Below, in pieces: positions 12,197-25,000 of a DNA stretch of 64,000 bases. The stretch comes from Paulownia fortunei. Lineage: Eukaryota > Streptophyta > Magnoliopsida > Lamiales > Paulowniaceae. Both the position numbers and the translations under genes were made by a program. The stretch is taken from the NCBI GenBank assembly GCA_019321725.1, contig CM033108.1, positions 4,596,001 through 4,660,000 on the forward strand, read 5' to 3'. Numbering within the stretch: position 1 is the stretch's first letter; each line of letters opens with the position of its first letter. Below the pieces are notes generated by a model that was not told where the DNA came from, ran no database searches, and saw only the letters and a program-made list of their open reading frames with translations.

Positions 12197-15100
12197 GAAC
12201 AATTGTTTGCACCATACACCAACCAAGTATAGAGATATTTGAAGCATTTGATGAGGTAATTGACCATGATTTACTTTGTTAGTTTTATTTGTATCACTTG
12301 AAAGATAGAGTTGGTTCTGGAAAATCTAAGAGAGCATTTTCCATTATGTCAAATCAGTATGTACAAGAATAACTGTAGACTAGATATATATTGTGCGATC
12401 CTGGAAACAACATTTGCAAATTTTTGCTGTCAATCTACGGTTTTCTGTTTCACATTCACACAAATTGCTAATGCTTCATTTATACCTACAGTTAATACTC
12501 TTGAAAGCTGGAGGACGCATGATTTATAGTGGGCCATTGGGTCAGCACTCCTCTAAAGTGATTGAATATTTTGAGGTATATCTTTTCTGATGTGAACATT
12601 CAGTTATTTTTTTGGCTCCACTTCTTGAATCATCTGTGTCGTGGATACTTACCATTAACTTTCGAACAGGGTATCTATGGTGTGCCAAAAATTAAACATG
12701 ACTGCAATCCTGCAACATGGATGTTGGAGGTCACTTCTGCTTCTTCAGAAGCTGAACTTGGAATAGACTTTTCCCAGATTTACATGAATTCTTCTTTGCA
12801 TGAGTGAGTCCTATAGCCTAAACCTTTTCATCTTCGCTATGATGAAGTTAGTTATGAACATATTATCTGCAACATATGATGGAAGGAATAATGAGACAAG
12901 CAGTAACTGAGTCATAACATGATAGCCTGGTCTGTGGTCTCAGTTGTTCCTGGTTGGCCTAATTGTCTGTCTTGTTCTCATGTTTGATGATTCAAACCAT
13001 AAAAAACACAAGGGCCCAAGGCCACTTATCTACATATATCCCCTTTTTCTGCTGAAAAAACAAATGTTCATTTCTGAGAGATAAAAATTCCCATTTCTTG
13101 CTATATGAAAAGATGTTGAGAGCGATCATAAGATCATAGTACAAGAGACATTTCTCATTATCATGTTTATGCCAGATGCAGTTCCTGCATTTCTTGTGAA
13201 ATTCTAATTGTAGGCATTCTTTTTATGAAGACTCATGGAGTGCAACTAATCTTCATGTTTGAGCAGTTTAAAAACATCTTCAAGGAACCTGAATCTGTTA
13301 CATGTGAAACACTATTTTATCATCAATATCTGTAAATCATGTGTGAAGAATGTCTTACGGCATACCTGGTAATGAACATAGCAACTATTCTCAAGAAGAA
13401 TGACAGTAGCTTGGGTCAAAAGTGACTTTGCATCTTATTCTCAGGCAGTTGAAACCATATTTGATCTTTGTAGGAATTGACTTTCAACATTGACTAACAT
13501 GCTAAATTTCAGGTTATAATATGGAGATCTCTATATATCTGTTTCTCAATTGAATGGAATTGGAGTTCATTTTTTTGGATTTCTAACAGTACATCATTAC
13601 GAATCATGTGCCCAATATAGAATTTGTCTTGTAAGCTCAGGATTTTATTGCACATGATCCCATATCTGCTATGTTTCTTGTAGAAATAACAAAGAGCTTG
13701 CGAGGAAGCTTGGTACACCACCTTCTGGTTCAGAAGATTTACATTTTCCTACCCGCTACTCTCAAAATGGTTGGGGACAATTCAAAACCTGCCTCTGGAA
13801 GCAGTATTGGTCTTACTGGAGAAGTCCTTCATACAATTTGATGCGCTCTATTTATATGCTTATTGCATCTTTTCTTTTCGGTTTCCTGTTCTGGGATCAA
13901 GGCAAGAAAATGTAAGTATATTATCTTGCGAAAAGCTTAATGTCATGATTTATTGTGCTTTAGTTTAACTTTTGACTTATAATCAAACTCCACTTAAGAG
14001 GGGCTTTGACAAACATATGACAAGATCTTCTATATCCTTTTAACATGCAAGAAGCAGGGCCATTCAAATATTTTTGTCCTTATCTACATCAACTCAAGTA
14101 AATCTGCAATAATGATATCATCAATTTCATAATTGGTCAAGGAAAATTTCCCAGAAATATGCTAAAGAGACTAATCTGTTCAATGTAACGGATACTGGAA
14201 CAAGAATATGCGAAACTTGTTGAGTCCATGGAACTATAGTGTTCAGTTGACTGTTCAGATTTGGCAATTTTCATCCCTGCATTCTTTCATAAAATTATAG
14301 TTGGGTTACGGAACTTGTGGAGGGAAGGACAAATCTCATATTCTTGAAATCTTTGTTTTCTATATGTTTTTTATACACAGATAGTTCCTTTAGCGATCTA
14401 ACATTAATTGTTGCTTTCACCTTCTGTTTTGATAGACAAAATCAGCAGAGTCTACTGACTCTACTTGGTTCAATGTATAGCTCCGTAATCTTCTGTGGCA
14501 TAAATAATTCCTCATCAGTGTTGAAATACATCAGCACAGAGCGAACTGTTTTCTACAGAGAAAGATTTGCTGGAATGTATGCTTCATGGGCTTATTCAGC
14601 TGCACAGGTAAGGGACATGCATTGCCTTGATTTTCATCTTCTGTGAAGTTGGACCTTAACATCTATCTCCAGTCAGGAATTTGAATGCAACTTCTATGTT
14701 ACAAACTATGAAACCATAAACTTAGCTTGGATGAGGCTAGTTATATACGACTTCTCTTTCAAACCAAAACCTACCTGTAGCTGTTAGTTTTTTCGAAAAT
14801 TCTTTTATACTAAACCAGCTCCTATGTTGTAATAAAAGAGAAGTTACATTAACTTTATTTGCACAAGACATTGAAATGATTGTGGGACGTAAAGAAAAAC
14901 AAATTGCCACTTCTGAATCTGATGGCCTGCTCGAGCATTCATCACTTATTGAAAAGAACTTCATAACATATTCTCAGAATTGTATGCTCATCAATTCTGA
15001 TAACTCAAAGAAGTGTTTGCCTTGATTTGTAGGTCATAATTGAGATTCCATATGTCTTAGCCCAAGCACTTGCATTCACAGCCATCACATATCCAATGAT

Positions 15101-15904
15101 CGGATACTATTGGTCAGCATATAAGGTCTTTCTGTATTTCTACTGTATGTTCTGTTCACTGCTATACTACACTTATCTCGGAATGCTGCTGATTGCAATC
15201 ACCCCCAGCTTCCCAGTAGCTGCCATTTTACAGTCGGCCTTCTACACTATGTTCAACTTGTTTGCTGGATTTCTGATTCCTCGTCCAGTAAGCATTACTT
15301 TCCTTAGAAATGGCTCTTTTATTGTTCATCATTGTTACTAAACACTGCCAATAGTGTGGAATGCAACGAAACTTATGGACTCAAACTAGGAATACAATTT
15401 GATAATCAGAAAATTACTTGAAGGGCATTTATGAGCTAAACAACATGACAGAAAAATCATAGACAAGTGCATCAACTTCTTATCACTGAAGAGATTATCT
15501 TTTAGAATACTAATTGTTCGCGTCCGCTTCGTCTATAACTTCACACTTAAACTGTCGGATTACTTATGATGAAACTATTATTCAGTACAATACAGTATTG
15601 TCAAAAGATTCTGATAAAGTGTGTTCTTCATTCACAGCAAATTCCCAAGTGGTGGATATGGTTTTATTACCTGATTCCTACTTCTTGGTCGTTGAACGGT
15701 GTGCTTACTTCACAATATGGAGATGTAGAACAGGAAATTACAGTATTTGGAGAAACAAAGACTGTTGCAGGCTTTCTGAGAGACTATTTTGGATTTCATC
15801 ACAATATGTTACCTTTAGTGGCTTCGGTTTTGACTTGTTATCCTATTCTTTTTGCTTCACTCTTTTCTTATTGCATAGGGAAGTTGAACTTCCAAAGGAG
15901 ATGA

Positions 15905-16664
15905 AGATTTGTAACCCCTTACTTTATAGTGATTACTCTGCAATTATATGTGTGAATTAGAACTTTTTTATTTTTTGAATAAACAGATATTGTATGACGA
16001 GAATATTGTTATCGCATGTTTTAAAATTCTAAGTTCGTAAAAGAGATTTTATTCTAAGTAAATTAATAAAATGAATCTTAACAGGTTTAACGAATTTAAC
16101 TATTGAATTTGGATTGAATCCTAAAATTTTTTAGTGGGGTGGAACTTGAGTTTGACCAATACCGTTTTATTGTCATCACTAGTAAATTAGATTTATACTC
16201 CCTTTTATTCAAGAGTATTATGTTCAAAAAATAGACAAAAATATAACTAGGAGTGAAATAAAAAAATCATTTAAAACTTATTAAAGATGTCAGCATTTTT
16301 TGATGTCGATAAAAATTAATACCATAGAAAGAGTGATAGTGATGCCAATAAAAATTAATGAGGGAGATCAGCGAAATTGTCATGTCAGTAAAAATTAATG
16401 AAGAAGGTCAACGTAATTATCATTTATCAAAATGAAGAGTCGGTAATTATGCTAATTAACAAAAGAGGATAATATAATCAACCGTAAATTAATTATTATT
16501 ATTATTATTTTTGTATTTAGTATAGCTGCTATTCTGACCTTAAGAAAAGGTGAGGATGAGAGATTGGCGTGGCCCTGCAATAAAAAATTTAGAGGATCTT
16601 TTGCCGCTATTATTAATAAGACTTACAAAAAAAATTAAATAATGATGGTGAAAACATGTCCTAT
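15905..16664. other. Spacer after the first ABCG copy
   Basis: 3' flank and AT-rich spacer with no gene. Three imperfect ~40-base repeats, each with a TAAAAATTAAT core, start near 16302, 16341 and 16381. Confidence 0.6.
15978..15983 (+). terminator. Candidate poly(A) signal of the first ABCG copy
   Basis: AATAAA lies 74 bases after the TGA stop at 15902-15904, a normal distance for a plant near-upstream element. It is a motif match only. Confidence 0.45.
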
Positions 16665-17039
16665 GGCTATATTTGGTTAGTATTAGAGAAATGTTTTTTT
16701 TTTTTTTTTTTCTCCCCGGAACAAAAATGTATTGGCATACTTATTCCTTAAAATAATTTATTCTTTCTCAAAATAAAATAGGACTATTATATATTATATG
16801 TCGCAATTATTATATTTTTAAATTATTATATTATTATAAATATATATCATCTTTAAAAAAATATATATATTAAAAAAATATTACTGTAACATTACTTACT
16901 CAATACAACTGTACATGATATGACTACTATAATATAAATTATGTCATCTCAAAATACAAATAAATATTACTTTTATTCTCTTTTCATTATCATAAAACAC
17001 TTTACCTCAAAACAATAAAAAACATACCCAAACATAACC
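16665..17039. mobile_element. Candidate MITE, 375 bases
   Basis: The ends are short inverted repeats: GGCTATATTTGG on the left and CCCAAACATAACC on the right (reverse complement GGTTATGTTTGGG). A TAT trinucleotide flanks both ends (16662-16664 and 17040-17042), compatible with a 3-base target duplication. The interior is AT-rich and non-coding. The TIR is short and imperfect, so the superfamily is not assigned. Confidence 0.5.
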
Positions 17040-17460
17040 TATATTTCTTGTCTACAAATGCACGCAATTTTCTCCTAAGTGTCAATAATAAAAATAAATA
17101 TCCCAATCTGATATTGCTAGATTAGGCTGGATTTTCTTCTATTAATCCAGTTGTGCCCAGCAATGTAAACAAGCACTAAGTATCAATAATGGCTGTTTCA
17201 TGAACCCACATGGGGGGGAATTTAATTCACTGAACCATGCTTTCAAATAGTAATTGCAATATGATTTATGGTTCAAAGTACTAATAAATTAATCATTAAT
17301 ATCTTATAGCACAATTCTCAAAGTTTCATATTACTATGAAATTCATAGTAAAACCCTAGTTGAAATCCAATATTCCATATTTTCTCTCAATTAATTGGAC
17401 TTAAATGATATTATATTGAGTTGATTTTCTTATGAATGAGCTAAAATCAAGATAAGATAC
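17040..17460. other. Spacer between the MITE candidate and the SINE
   Basis: AT-rich spacer with no gene, repeat or regulatory element that I can support. Confidence 0.5.
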
Positions 17461-17674
17461 AATGAACTTGCTCCCAGGGTACAGCTCAACTGATAGATCA
17501 ATCAATATGTTTCTCGCTTTCAACGATAGGGTGGGGGTTCGAATTCTGATGGAAATCTGCGGCTAAATTTCGGTATGGAGCAATTACTGTGTTACCAATA
17601 GGACCCTACGATCGAAATTTGGTATGAAACAATCACTTTGGATATCCAAAAAAAAATAATAATATAATGAACTT
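17461..17674 (+). mobile_element. tRNA-derived SINE with target-site duplication
   Basis: The body runs about 17470-17665. It has an A-box-like AGCTCAACTGATAGA (17483-17497), a B box GGTTCGAATTC (17536-17546) and a 3' tail that is A-rich and ends in AAT repeats. AATGAACTT flanks it on both sides (17461-17469 and 17666-17674), with the neighbouring bases also nearly matching. Box spacing, tail and duplication together identify a pol III-transcribed SINE mobilised by LINE machinery. Length of about 195 bases is normal for plant SINEs. Confidence 0.82.
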
Positions 17675-18528
17675 ATGGACTATTTTAAAGCAACAATCTA
17701 AAAAGAAAACATAAGACATATTGTATAATTATCTTCTCCTTTTCAATATAAATAATTGATGCTAATTTTTGTGCGCAACAAAATCTAAAACCCAAGTGAT
17801 AACAAAAAATTGAATGGCAAAAGATAAATATGTACTCAATTTTCTTTATTAATCGACTTATAAAAAGGGTAAACAGCCTTTAAATTTCTACTTAATTTAT
17901 TACAGTATTTAAATATCAAGTTATTAACAATAACATTGCAGAATCCTTAAAACATTATAATTAATTTTTTATAATTTGATGTTATAGACAGGGACGGAAC
18001 TACAAAGGATTGGCACTGGCCGTCCTCCTCAATTTCATAAAAATATAAAAAATTTATTTTTTTTTAAAATTAAAAATATATTTTTTATTAATTATTTTTT
18101 TTAAAAAAATAAATATTACCCCTCAATTTTTATTTTCTGACTCGTTTCCTTATAGAAGAGTAATACTTCCAAATCATAGTTGTTGTCATGTTGTTTTCTA
18201 CTATTATAATATTTGTTTTCTTTTAAATAACTAAATTATTTAATAACTAAGTTTGTCAACGGACAGCATGTGTAGGACACCTGTCTACACTAGATCCAGC
18301 AGATTATACGCATGATATATATCGTGATCCAACACGTTATTTCCTTTTCAATCGTTTTAATTAAATAACAGCAACGAACACGAGAGGAATATTTGAATGT
18401 ATTGCAGCACAACTAAACTATGGACCAATCATCAACTTTTCAAAATATTATTAGTTGGACCAAATCTTTGGCATATTTCAGTGTCGGCCCCATGTATCCT
18501 TTCACATTTTATTCAAGCACACAACGGG
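17675..18528. other. Spacer between the SINE and the MULE-like element
   Basis: AT-rich spacer with no gene. The patch near 17985-18040 (GGGACGGAACTAC and following) looks like a fragment of a common plant dispersed repeat, but no boundaries could be set. Confidence 0.4.
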
Positions 18529-18537
18529 AATCAAGTT

Positions 18538-19380
18538 AGGGATTTTTGGTAAAATATTATAATTTAATTAAATAATTTTTAAAATATTGTGAAATAATTG
18601 GAGTTTAAGTTTTTATAATAAAACAGATAGGATAGCACTTTTCAATTTAATTTTTTTATTTTTCACTCGAGATAATTTGATGGTGTTACCCCAAATAACG
18701 TTAGCTTTATGCAACGCTTTGACAAATTTCAAATTTATTTTTTATTTACTTTTTATTTTTTGTTTAATCTTTTTTTTTAAATTTAAATAATGTAATTTCA
18801 CATATATATAATTATAAATATGTGTAATTTATTCTTATTATGTGTATTTAACATTTTATGTTTATTTTTTGTTTAACTTTTTTTTTTTAAATTTAAGTAA
18901 TGTAATTTCATACATATATGCAATTATTAACAATTGGTTAATTTTTTTAATAATTGGTTAAATTTTATTTAAAATTTAAATTTTTTATATTTACGTGTGT
19001 AATAATATAATTATACAAAATACTAAATACACATAATATGAATAAATTATATATATATACACAATTGACACATTTTAATTAATAATTATATATATATATG
19101 TGAAATTATATTATTTAAATTAAAAAAAAAATAAAAAAATTGAAAAAAATACAAAGCATTGCCTTGGGTATCACTTTGGCTTGGCGTTACCTTGGCTAAC
19201 GCTTTGATCGTATTATTTGAAATATTACCCTTAATTTCATGTTTTTATCTTGAATATAAAAATAAAAAAATCAGAAAGCGTTAGGCAGGTTAACGCTTTA
19301 TCATAAAAATCTAACTCATTTTCATTTTATGATATTTTGACAATTATTTTATTAAAATATAATATTTTATTAAAAACCCC
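18538..19380. mobile_element. MULE-like non-autonomous element with long terminal inverted repeats
   Basis: The two ends are long inverted repeats. The left start (GGGATTTTTGGTAAAATATT, 18539 on) matches the reverse complement of the right end (GGGGTTTTTAATAAAATATT, ending 19380). The similarity continues inward with gaps for over 200 bases, through a shared ATGTAATTTCACATATA-type block. The flanks are AATCAAGTT (18529-18537) and AATCAATTA (19381-19389), a diverged 9-base target duplication of the size typical of Mutator-like elements. There is no transposase. The left arm also has an internal duplication (about 18765-18805 and 18872-18912). Confidence 0.78.
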
Positions 19381-19389
19381 AATCAATTA

Positions 19390-21535
19390 TATATATGCAA
19401 AACCATTTTAAGTTTCCACGTTTTGGACAAATTTTCGAGTCCCATTTCTTTAAAATCTTTAATATGGCAGCCGATATATAATTTTGTTGTCAAGCCTTAG
19501 TAACACTTGATTTCTTTCATTCTGATTTCAGGATTGAATATATGTACTACATTACGTAGGAATTTCAATTATTTAAAAGACGTATTATATTCATATAGTA
19601 TATGTATATATGAATAATTAAAAAATATATTTACTTTTTGTTTATATTCTAAACTTAAAGAACTACTTATATCTCATATTATACTTTATAAATAATATTT
19701 TATTTTAATAAATATTTATTTAAAATCTAAAAAATCTATCAAAATTATTTATAAAAATTAATTGAATATTATATAATTAAAAATAAAAATTTAATAACTG
19801 TGAAAAATTAATTATTACTAAATAATATCTCTAAATTATATATTAAATAACATAGTGACTTTTTGCATAATTCAAAAATAAATGCAAAGTATGATATATA
19901 TAGAAATAATATCAAAATAAGTTTTATTTTTATTTTTAAATAATTTTTTTATATTTATTTTTTACTTGTATGTCTATAAATCCATATTCATATTTTTGAG
20001 TCAATTTTATGCATAATTTTTAATAAATTTAACCAATTAGGATTCGAGTTGTATTCAAATAATTAGTTTGTTACGTACATTGGTTAAAAGTTGGAATTGC
20101 CCTCCAACCTCTGCTTGGAGCAATTCTTAAAGAGTCTTGTAGCGTACGCATAATTACGGAAAATCATGATTGTCTATGTATTAAAGTCACTTATGGATGA
20201 TTCATTCTTTTTCCTATTTTACCCCCAAGAGCCCTTTCAATTTCCAAATAGGCCAAGGGCCAATATCCGCATCTTTTTTCGCGAGTTAAAAGTGTTTTGA
20301 GACCTAATCTATGAACTCCCAAAATTATAATATAAGTGTTTTGAGACCTAATCTATGAACTCCCAAAATTATAATATATGTGCATTGATGAGTTTGTGAT
20401 TACAAATCAATCCAAATTATAAATTTTATAATATAAAATTAAGTTCGGACTTAACCCACAAAAATATTATGTATTAGGATACTATTTAATTTAAATAAAA
20501 ATGATAATAAAATAAGTTTAAATTTAAAATCGCCATTTCAAATGAATTTTCAAAATTATAAATGGATTAGAGGTGAATTTTGATTTTTTATTTTTAAATC
20601 TGCACCGTTTATTTTTTTTTTAATTTTTATATATATGTATTTATGTAATATAATATTTTAAAAATTATATTTTTTAAAAATTTAATAATATTATTTAAAA
20701 TATATATATTTATAATATTTTTAAAATTATAAAATTGATCTAATAAGTTTAAGCTGAATCTATCGGATCTAGGAGGGAAGGATTTTAAATATTTAAAATT
20801 TTTGACATGACGAATCTTACATTTTGACAAAATCATGTCAAAATTAGTTTATTATCATTCCTAAATAAAATCATAATAATTGAAAATTTTCATTTCACAG
20901 TATTGTGCTCACATCTATTTACAATCCTATTTACACAGTAATAATATGTCATTTCATGCCCCACTGATTGATGGCAATGATTTTCTTAAACTTAATGATC
21001 CCAAAACCTGTTAAGGGTGATTTTTGGCCAAGCTATTGACAAATTAATTCTACAAGAATTCTCTTTAATAGAATTGGGTTTTACAATGACTGATTTCCTT
21101 AAAAAAAAATTATTTTTGAAAGAATTCATTCTGGCGAAAAGCTCCATAGTTTTTACAAATTGCTTATTATTGGTCTAAACATTCATGACTTGTGCTCCCA
21201 CAGGCTTGAATTCACAAAATTGTTCAAGGCATTTTTCCCATCTGTCAAACCAAGCAACAATTACAGATTGCTAGTTCTTGTAATTTGTAGTGGTGAACTC
21301 TTTATAGTTTACTTATATTGGCTGTTATGTTTTTTATTTGTAGTTATATTGAGTTATTTATTTGTAGTTATTTATTTGTAGTTTTTTATTTGACTGTTTA
21401 TAGTTTACTTATATTGGCTGTTATGTTCTCTTACAATCATCAGCAAATTTTAGTGTAAAATACAGTTATATTTTACCATTTTATAGTTTAAATATTGTAA
21501 GAGAACCTTGATCTGCGGTTGAGCTTTGACATTTA
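19390..21535. other. AT-rich spacer upstream of the second ABCG gene
   Basis: No gene is supported; the short open frames are low-complexity. The only clear structure is the 44-base perfect tandem duplication at 20290-20377, listed separately. Confidence 0.6.
20290..20377. repeat. 44-base perfect tandem duplication
   Basis: The unit 20290-20333, starting AAGTGTTTTGAGACC, is repeated exactly at 20334-20377. Perfect identity suggests a recent slippage or duplication event, or an assembly artefact. Confidence 0.9.

Positions 21536-21538
<3 letters not shown>

Positions 21539-21581
<43 letters not shown>
21539..21581. repeat. (TA)n microsatellite
   Basis: About 21 uninterrupted TA units, some 420 bases upstream of the second ABCG start codon. 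Confidence 0.95.
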
Positions 21582-21584
<3 letters not shown>

Positions 21585-22001
21585 TTATGTTAATGTTCTT
21601 TAGAAGTTGCATTTTTTAACTGGAAAGCCAGCTGACTCTGTCATTGAAAACTGAAAAGTATTTTGGAAGGAGGGCTATCCTCCTTGTCAATCTCGGGGAT
21701 TTGCACTGCTGTATTTGCAAGAATCTGCCCAATTTGCTTTCGATTCTCATTATTCCTAGAGTAAACATTTCCCATGCCATTCATAAGAATATTGAGAATG
21801 ATGCAATGCCTTACCTCATCAAGCTTTAGTAGCCTGAGGAACTGTCAAATAGAAGAAAAGGGAGGCCAGAAATAGGGAATGAAAGACTTTATTTAATGCA
21901 TTTCAAATCCAGGCAAAAGCTAAATATTCTGTAGATATATATTCTGCATTTCAGTTTGTTAGATGCGGGTGTGAAGCTGAAACTAGATTATCTGAATAGG
22001 A

Positions 22002-25000
22002 ATGGCTCAGTTGATTGGCACAGATGAAATAGAGTCGGTTAGGATTGAGTTAACAGAGATAGGAAGAAGCTTGAGATCATCCTTTCGGCGTCCATCAAGT
22101 CTTCGCAGCTATTCAGCATTAAGTTCAGCAAGGAATAACGATTTTGATGATGAAACTATCTCACAGTGGGCTGCAATTGATAGGCTGCCAACCTATGATA
22201 GGCTGAGATCTTCTTTGTTTGATGAAAATGATGGAAATGAAGATGGAAGTAAAGGGAAAAAGGTGGTCGATGTCACTAAGCTTGGTTCCCATGAGAGGCA
22301 TATGTTCATGGAGAAGCTCATTAAACACATTGAACATGACAACCTGAAGCTGTTGCATAAAATGAGGAAAAGAATAGATAAGTAAGATTGCTCCACCTTT
22401 TGAATACAATTTTACAAGAAGGTATTGGTAAAGCCCTTCTAATAGTTAAGTAATGTTTTTTTGTTTCAGTTTTTCAGAGCTTTACATTTTTATTCTGTAG
22501 CAAATCTAATTGATTACTGCTAAGAAGGTCAATATATATAAGACATTCAATTTATTCATGCAGAGTTGGTGTAAAACTTCCCACCATTGAGGTCAGATAC
22601 ACCAATTTGCACGTACAAGCTAAATGTCAGGTTGTTGATGGAAAGCCCCTCCCCACTCTTTGGAATTCTCTGAAAAGCATGCTTTCGGTAAGCATTGTGT
22701 AACTTGTTAGACGTAAACAAAGTTTATTAGCCAGTTAATTCATGTATATGTGTATCTTTCTATATGTAATAGGGAAGCCTTCTGTTGAATATATTTTTTG
22801 GATTCAAGTACTTAGGCTTTTTTTTGTGGGCAGAACAAGCAGAGGTGCCTCTGTAACAACTTATTCTTGACTACTATTATAGATATTTGTTGGTTTCAAG
22901 TATGGTTTTGGTTAAAGCTTAACTTCTGTTCATCTGGCAAGTTAAAACGTACGATTTTGACCTAATATGACCTATTTAACTACATGGACATTAGGCATAT
23001 TCTGAACTCTTCATATATAATGGTTCTAAGCATCCACTTTTGTTTTTTCTCTAATGGTTCATCTGTATATTTCTTAGCAACAAGCTGTAGAAGTCTCTTA
23101 TTTTGTTCAATTTTCTATTTTTTCATTTCAAGAAAGGGAGAAATAAGATGGATAAAAGGTTACTTAATGTACATTTAGTCCGTAAGTTTCATATTCATCT
23201 GATTATGAAAAATAAATCCGTATGAATGTTGACAGCTTGAATCCATTTGCCTAATTATTGTCTTTGCATATTCTGAATGAAGAAGTCCATTTTGTTCAAC
23301 AGGACATCAGCCGGTTGCCTGGTTTACCATCACAAGATGCCCATGTAGACATCATTAAGGATGTTAGTGGTGTCATCAAGCCTGGAAGGTACATTAAAGA
23401 AGCTTTCCATAATCAGATTTTAATAAAAATAGAGTTGCTTCAACCACGCTGATTTCCAACACGTGTTCTCTAAGGAAAGCACTTTTTGTGTCTTTTTTTC
23501 TTCAATGTTTTTCCATCCTGCTCCATATATCAGTCCTTTCTTTCTTTCCTCTACACCTGTGAATTTTCTTCTCATCAAGATGGTCCCTTAAGTCTTCCTC
23601 AACTAGTAAAACCAGATTCCACTCTTTTAGTTATGAAGACTTCATGCAGTGTGATAGGCCTTGTTGCTTTTTTATTAGCTTTGCCATTGATCCATCTCAA
23701 CATCCCATATTTGGCAATCATCACAAATGGTTTAACAGTTATATTTGTCTGTTTTTTTTTGTTAATTGCACCACATGAATTTTATCATGACGTTTGGCAT
23801 TTTATGATTTTTATTGAATCATTGCAAATTCCAAGTGATTCATTAGTTTTCTGGCAATTTTTTTAAGAAGCCTAAAACACTTGTTGATGACCTTTCTCAA
23901 ATTCAACCTGGTCTATTCATTTTCAATAGATTTTATGATTCTAGTAACTCCGGACAATAGAAACTTGTCCAATAATAGTTCTGTAGAAGATCAATGTATT
24001 CTTAAAGGCGTCTGATTGAGAAACAGGATCACATTGTCTATACTTTAGGAGTATGCCATGCGAGATTCTGCTGTTGTCTTTTTGGGGAACAGAAAAATGT
24101 CCCTTGAAATTTCACTTTGATATCATCTCAGGGAAGCAGAGCCTGTTCATCCCAATTTTCATCAAATTTGGCTTGTTCATTTAGGTTGTCCAGCATATAT
24201 CTGAGTATGAGTTTTGTGATTGCAGAATGACTCTATTACTTGGTCCTCCAGGGTCTGGGAAGACTACATTGTTGAAAGCTCTATCAGGAAATTTGGACAA
24301 ATCACTCAAGGTACCTCTATTGTTTTATTATCTTCTAAGAATGGAATTGTATTTGAAAGATAAACTCAAATAGAAGAAGAAAATTATAAGATGTTTAAAG
24401 ACTCACTTTGGTTATGTCCAAATAATCTAAATATAGCTTTTCCTCTTTTTCTTTTTCTTTTCCCTCTGTGTCTTCCTTTCACCACCCCGATTCTTGGCTG
24501 TGGAGTAGAGAGCTTTTGAATCAGAACAGTTTTTCAGGAACTACTCTGTGTTTTTCTTTTTCTTTTTTTTTCTTCTTTCTTCTTTTGATGTCTAATGTAG
24601 CAACAGCCATTGAACCTCAGAAGAGAATGGTTACTAATGCTAGTGAAATGTATAGTTCGTTGGAGCTAACGGACATAAGAGTGTTCCTTTTTCCTCTATG
24701 ACAGGTTACTGGTGAGATCTCATACAACGGATATAAACTTGAGGAGTTTATACCCCAGAAAACTTCAGCTTATATAGGCCAATATGATCTACATGTTGCT
24801 GAAATGACTGTCAGAGAAACACTTGATTTTTCATCTCAATGTCTGGGTATAGGCAGCAGGGCAGGTATATCATTTAATTTCTAGAAACTTATACTTATAT
24901 AGTGAAACTATTTAATTAATAACACTATGATATGCTCTCTTCCTCTGAAGAAATTATGACTGAGGTTACTAGAAGGGAGAAAGAAGCTAAAGTTGTTCCA

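Larger units (their letters stand above)
2625..15904 (+). pseudogene. ABCG37/PDR9-like full-size ABC transporter, 24 exons, frameshifted upstream copy
   Basis: PDR-type ABCG transporter (NBD1-TMD1-NBD2-TMD2), plasma-membrane exporter family. Exons: 2625-2860, 2976-3099, 3780-3865, 6820-6904, 7192-7351, 7433-7509, 8288-8341, 8436-8526, 8672-8973, 9055-9336, 9458-9771, 9932-10092, 10198-10301, 10866-11019, 11104-11235, 11364-11437, 11537-11869, 11966-12255, 12492-12575, 12670-12803, 13684-13911, 14436-14607, 15033-15287, 15638-15904. Visible motifs: Walker [10 protein letters not shown] (exon 4), signature ISGGQKKRL (exon 8), Walker [11 protein letters not shown] (exon 9), second Walker [10 protein letters not shown] (exon 17), LSTEQRKRL and [12 protein letters not shown] (exon 18). 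All junctions keep frame, but one base is missing after 12195 relative to the downstream copy, giving a stop at 12230-12232 and about 1011 residues without the second H-loop or TMD2. The N-terminal ~45 residues of the sister copy are absent; an in-frame TGA at 2583 supports the ATG at 2625. Intron 3 is 2.95 kb. Confidence 0.92.

Noticed and set aside
12180..12260. Programmed frameshifting or alternative splicing to rescue exon 18
   Set aside because: No slippery heptamer is seen at the lesion, and the flanking GT and AG sites are identical in position to the intact sister gene. A plain deletion explains everything.
11893..12267. Long minus-strand frames opposite ABCG exons (also at 29073-29447, 10796-11059 and 11390-11737)
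   Set aside because: They are mirror images of real ABCG exons and recur at the same place in both paralogues because the exons are conserved.
16302..16420. Three ~40-base imperfect repeats as a regulatory array
   Set aside because: Only a short A-rich core is shared and the spacing varies; recorded as weak repeats only.
23486..23866. 126-codon frame inside intron 3 of the intact ABCG gene
   Set aside because: Hydrophobic low-complexity translation with no motif; it lies wholly in an intron between well-supported exons.
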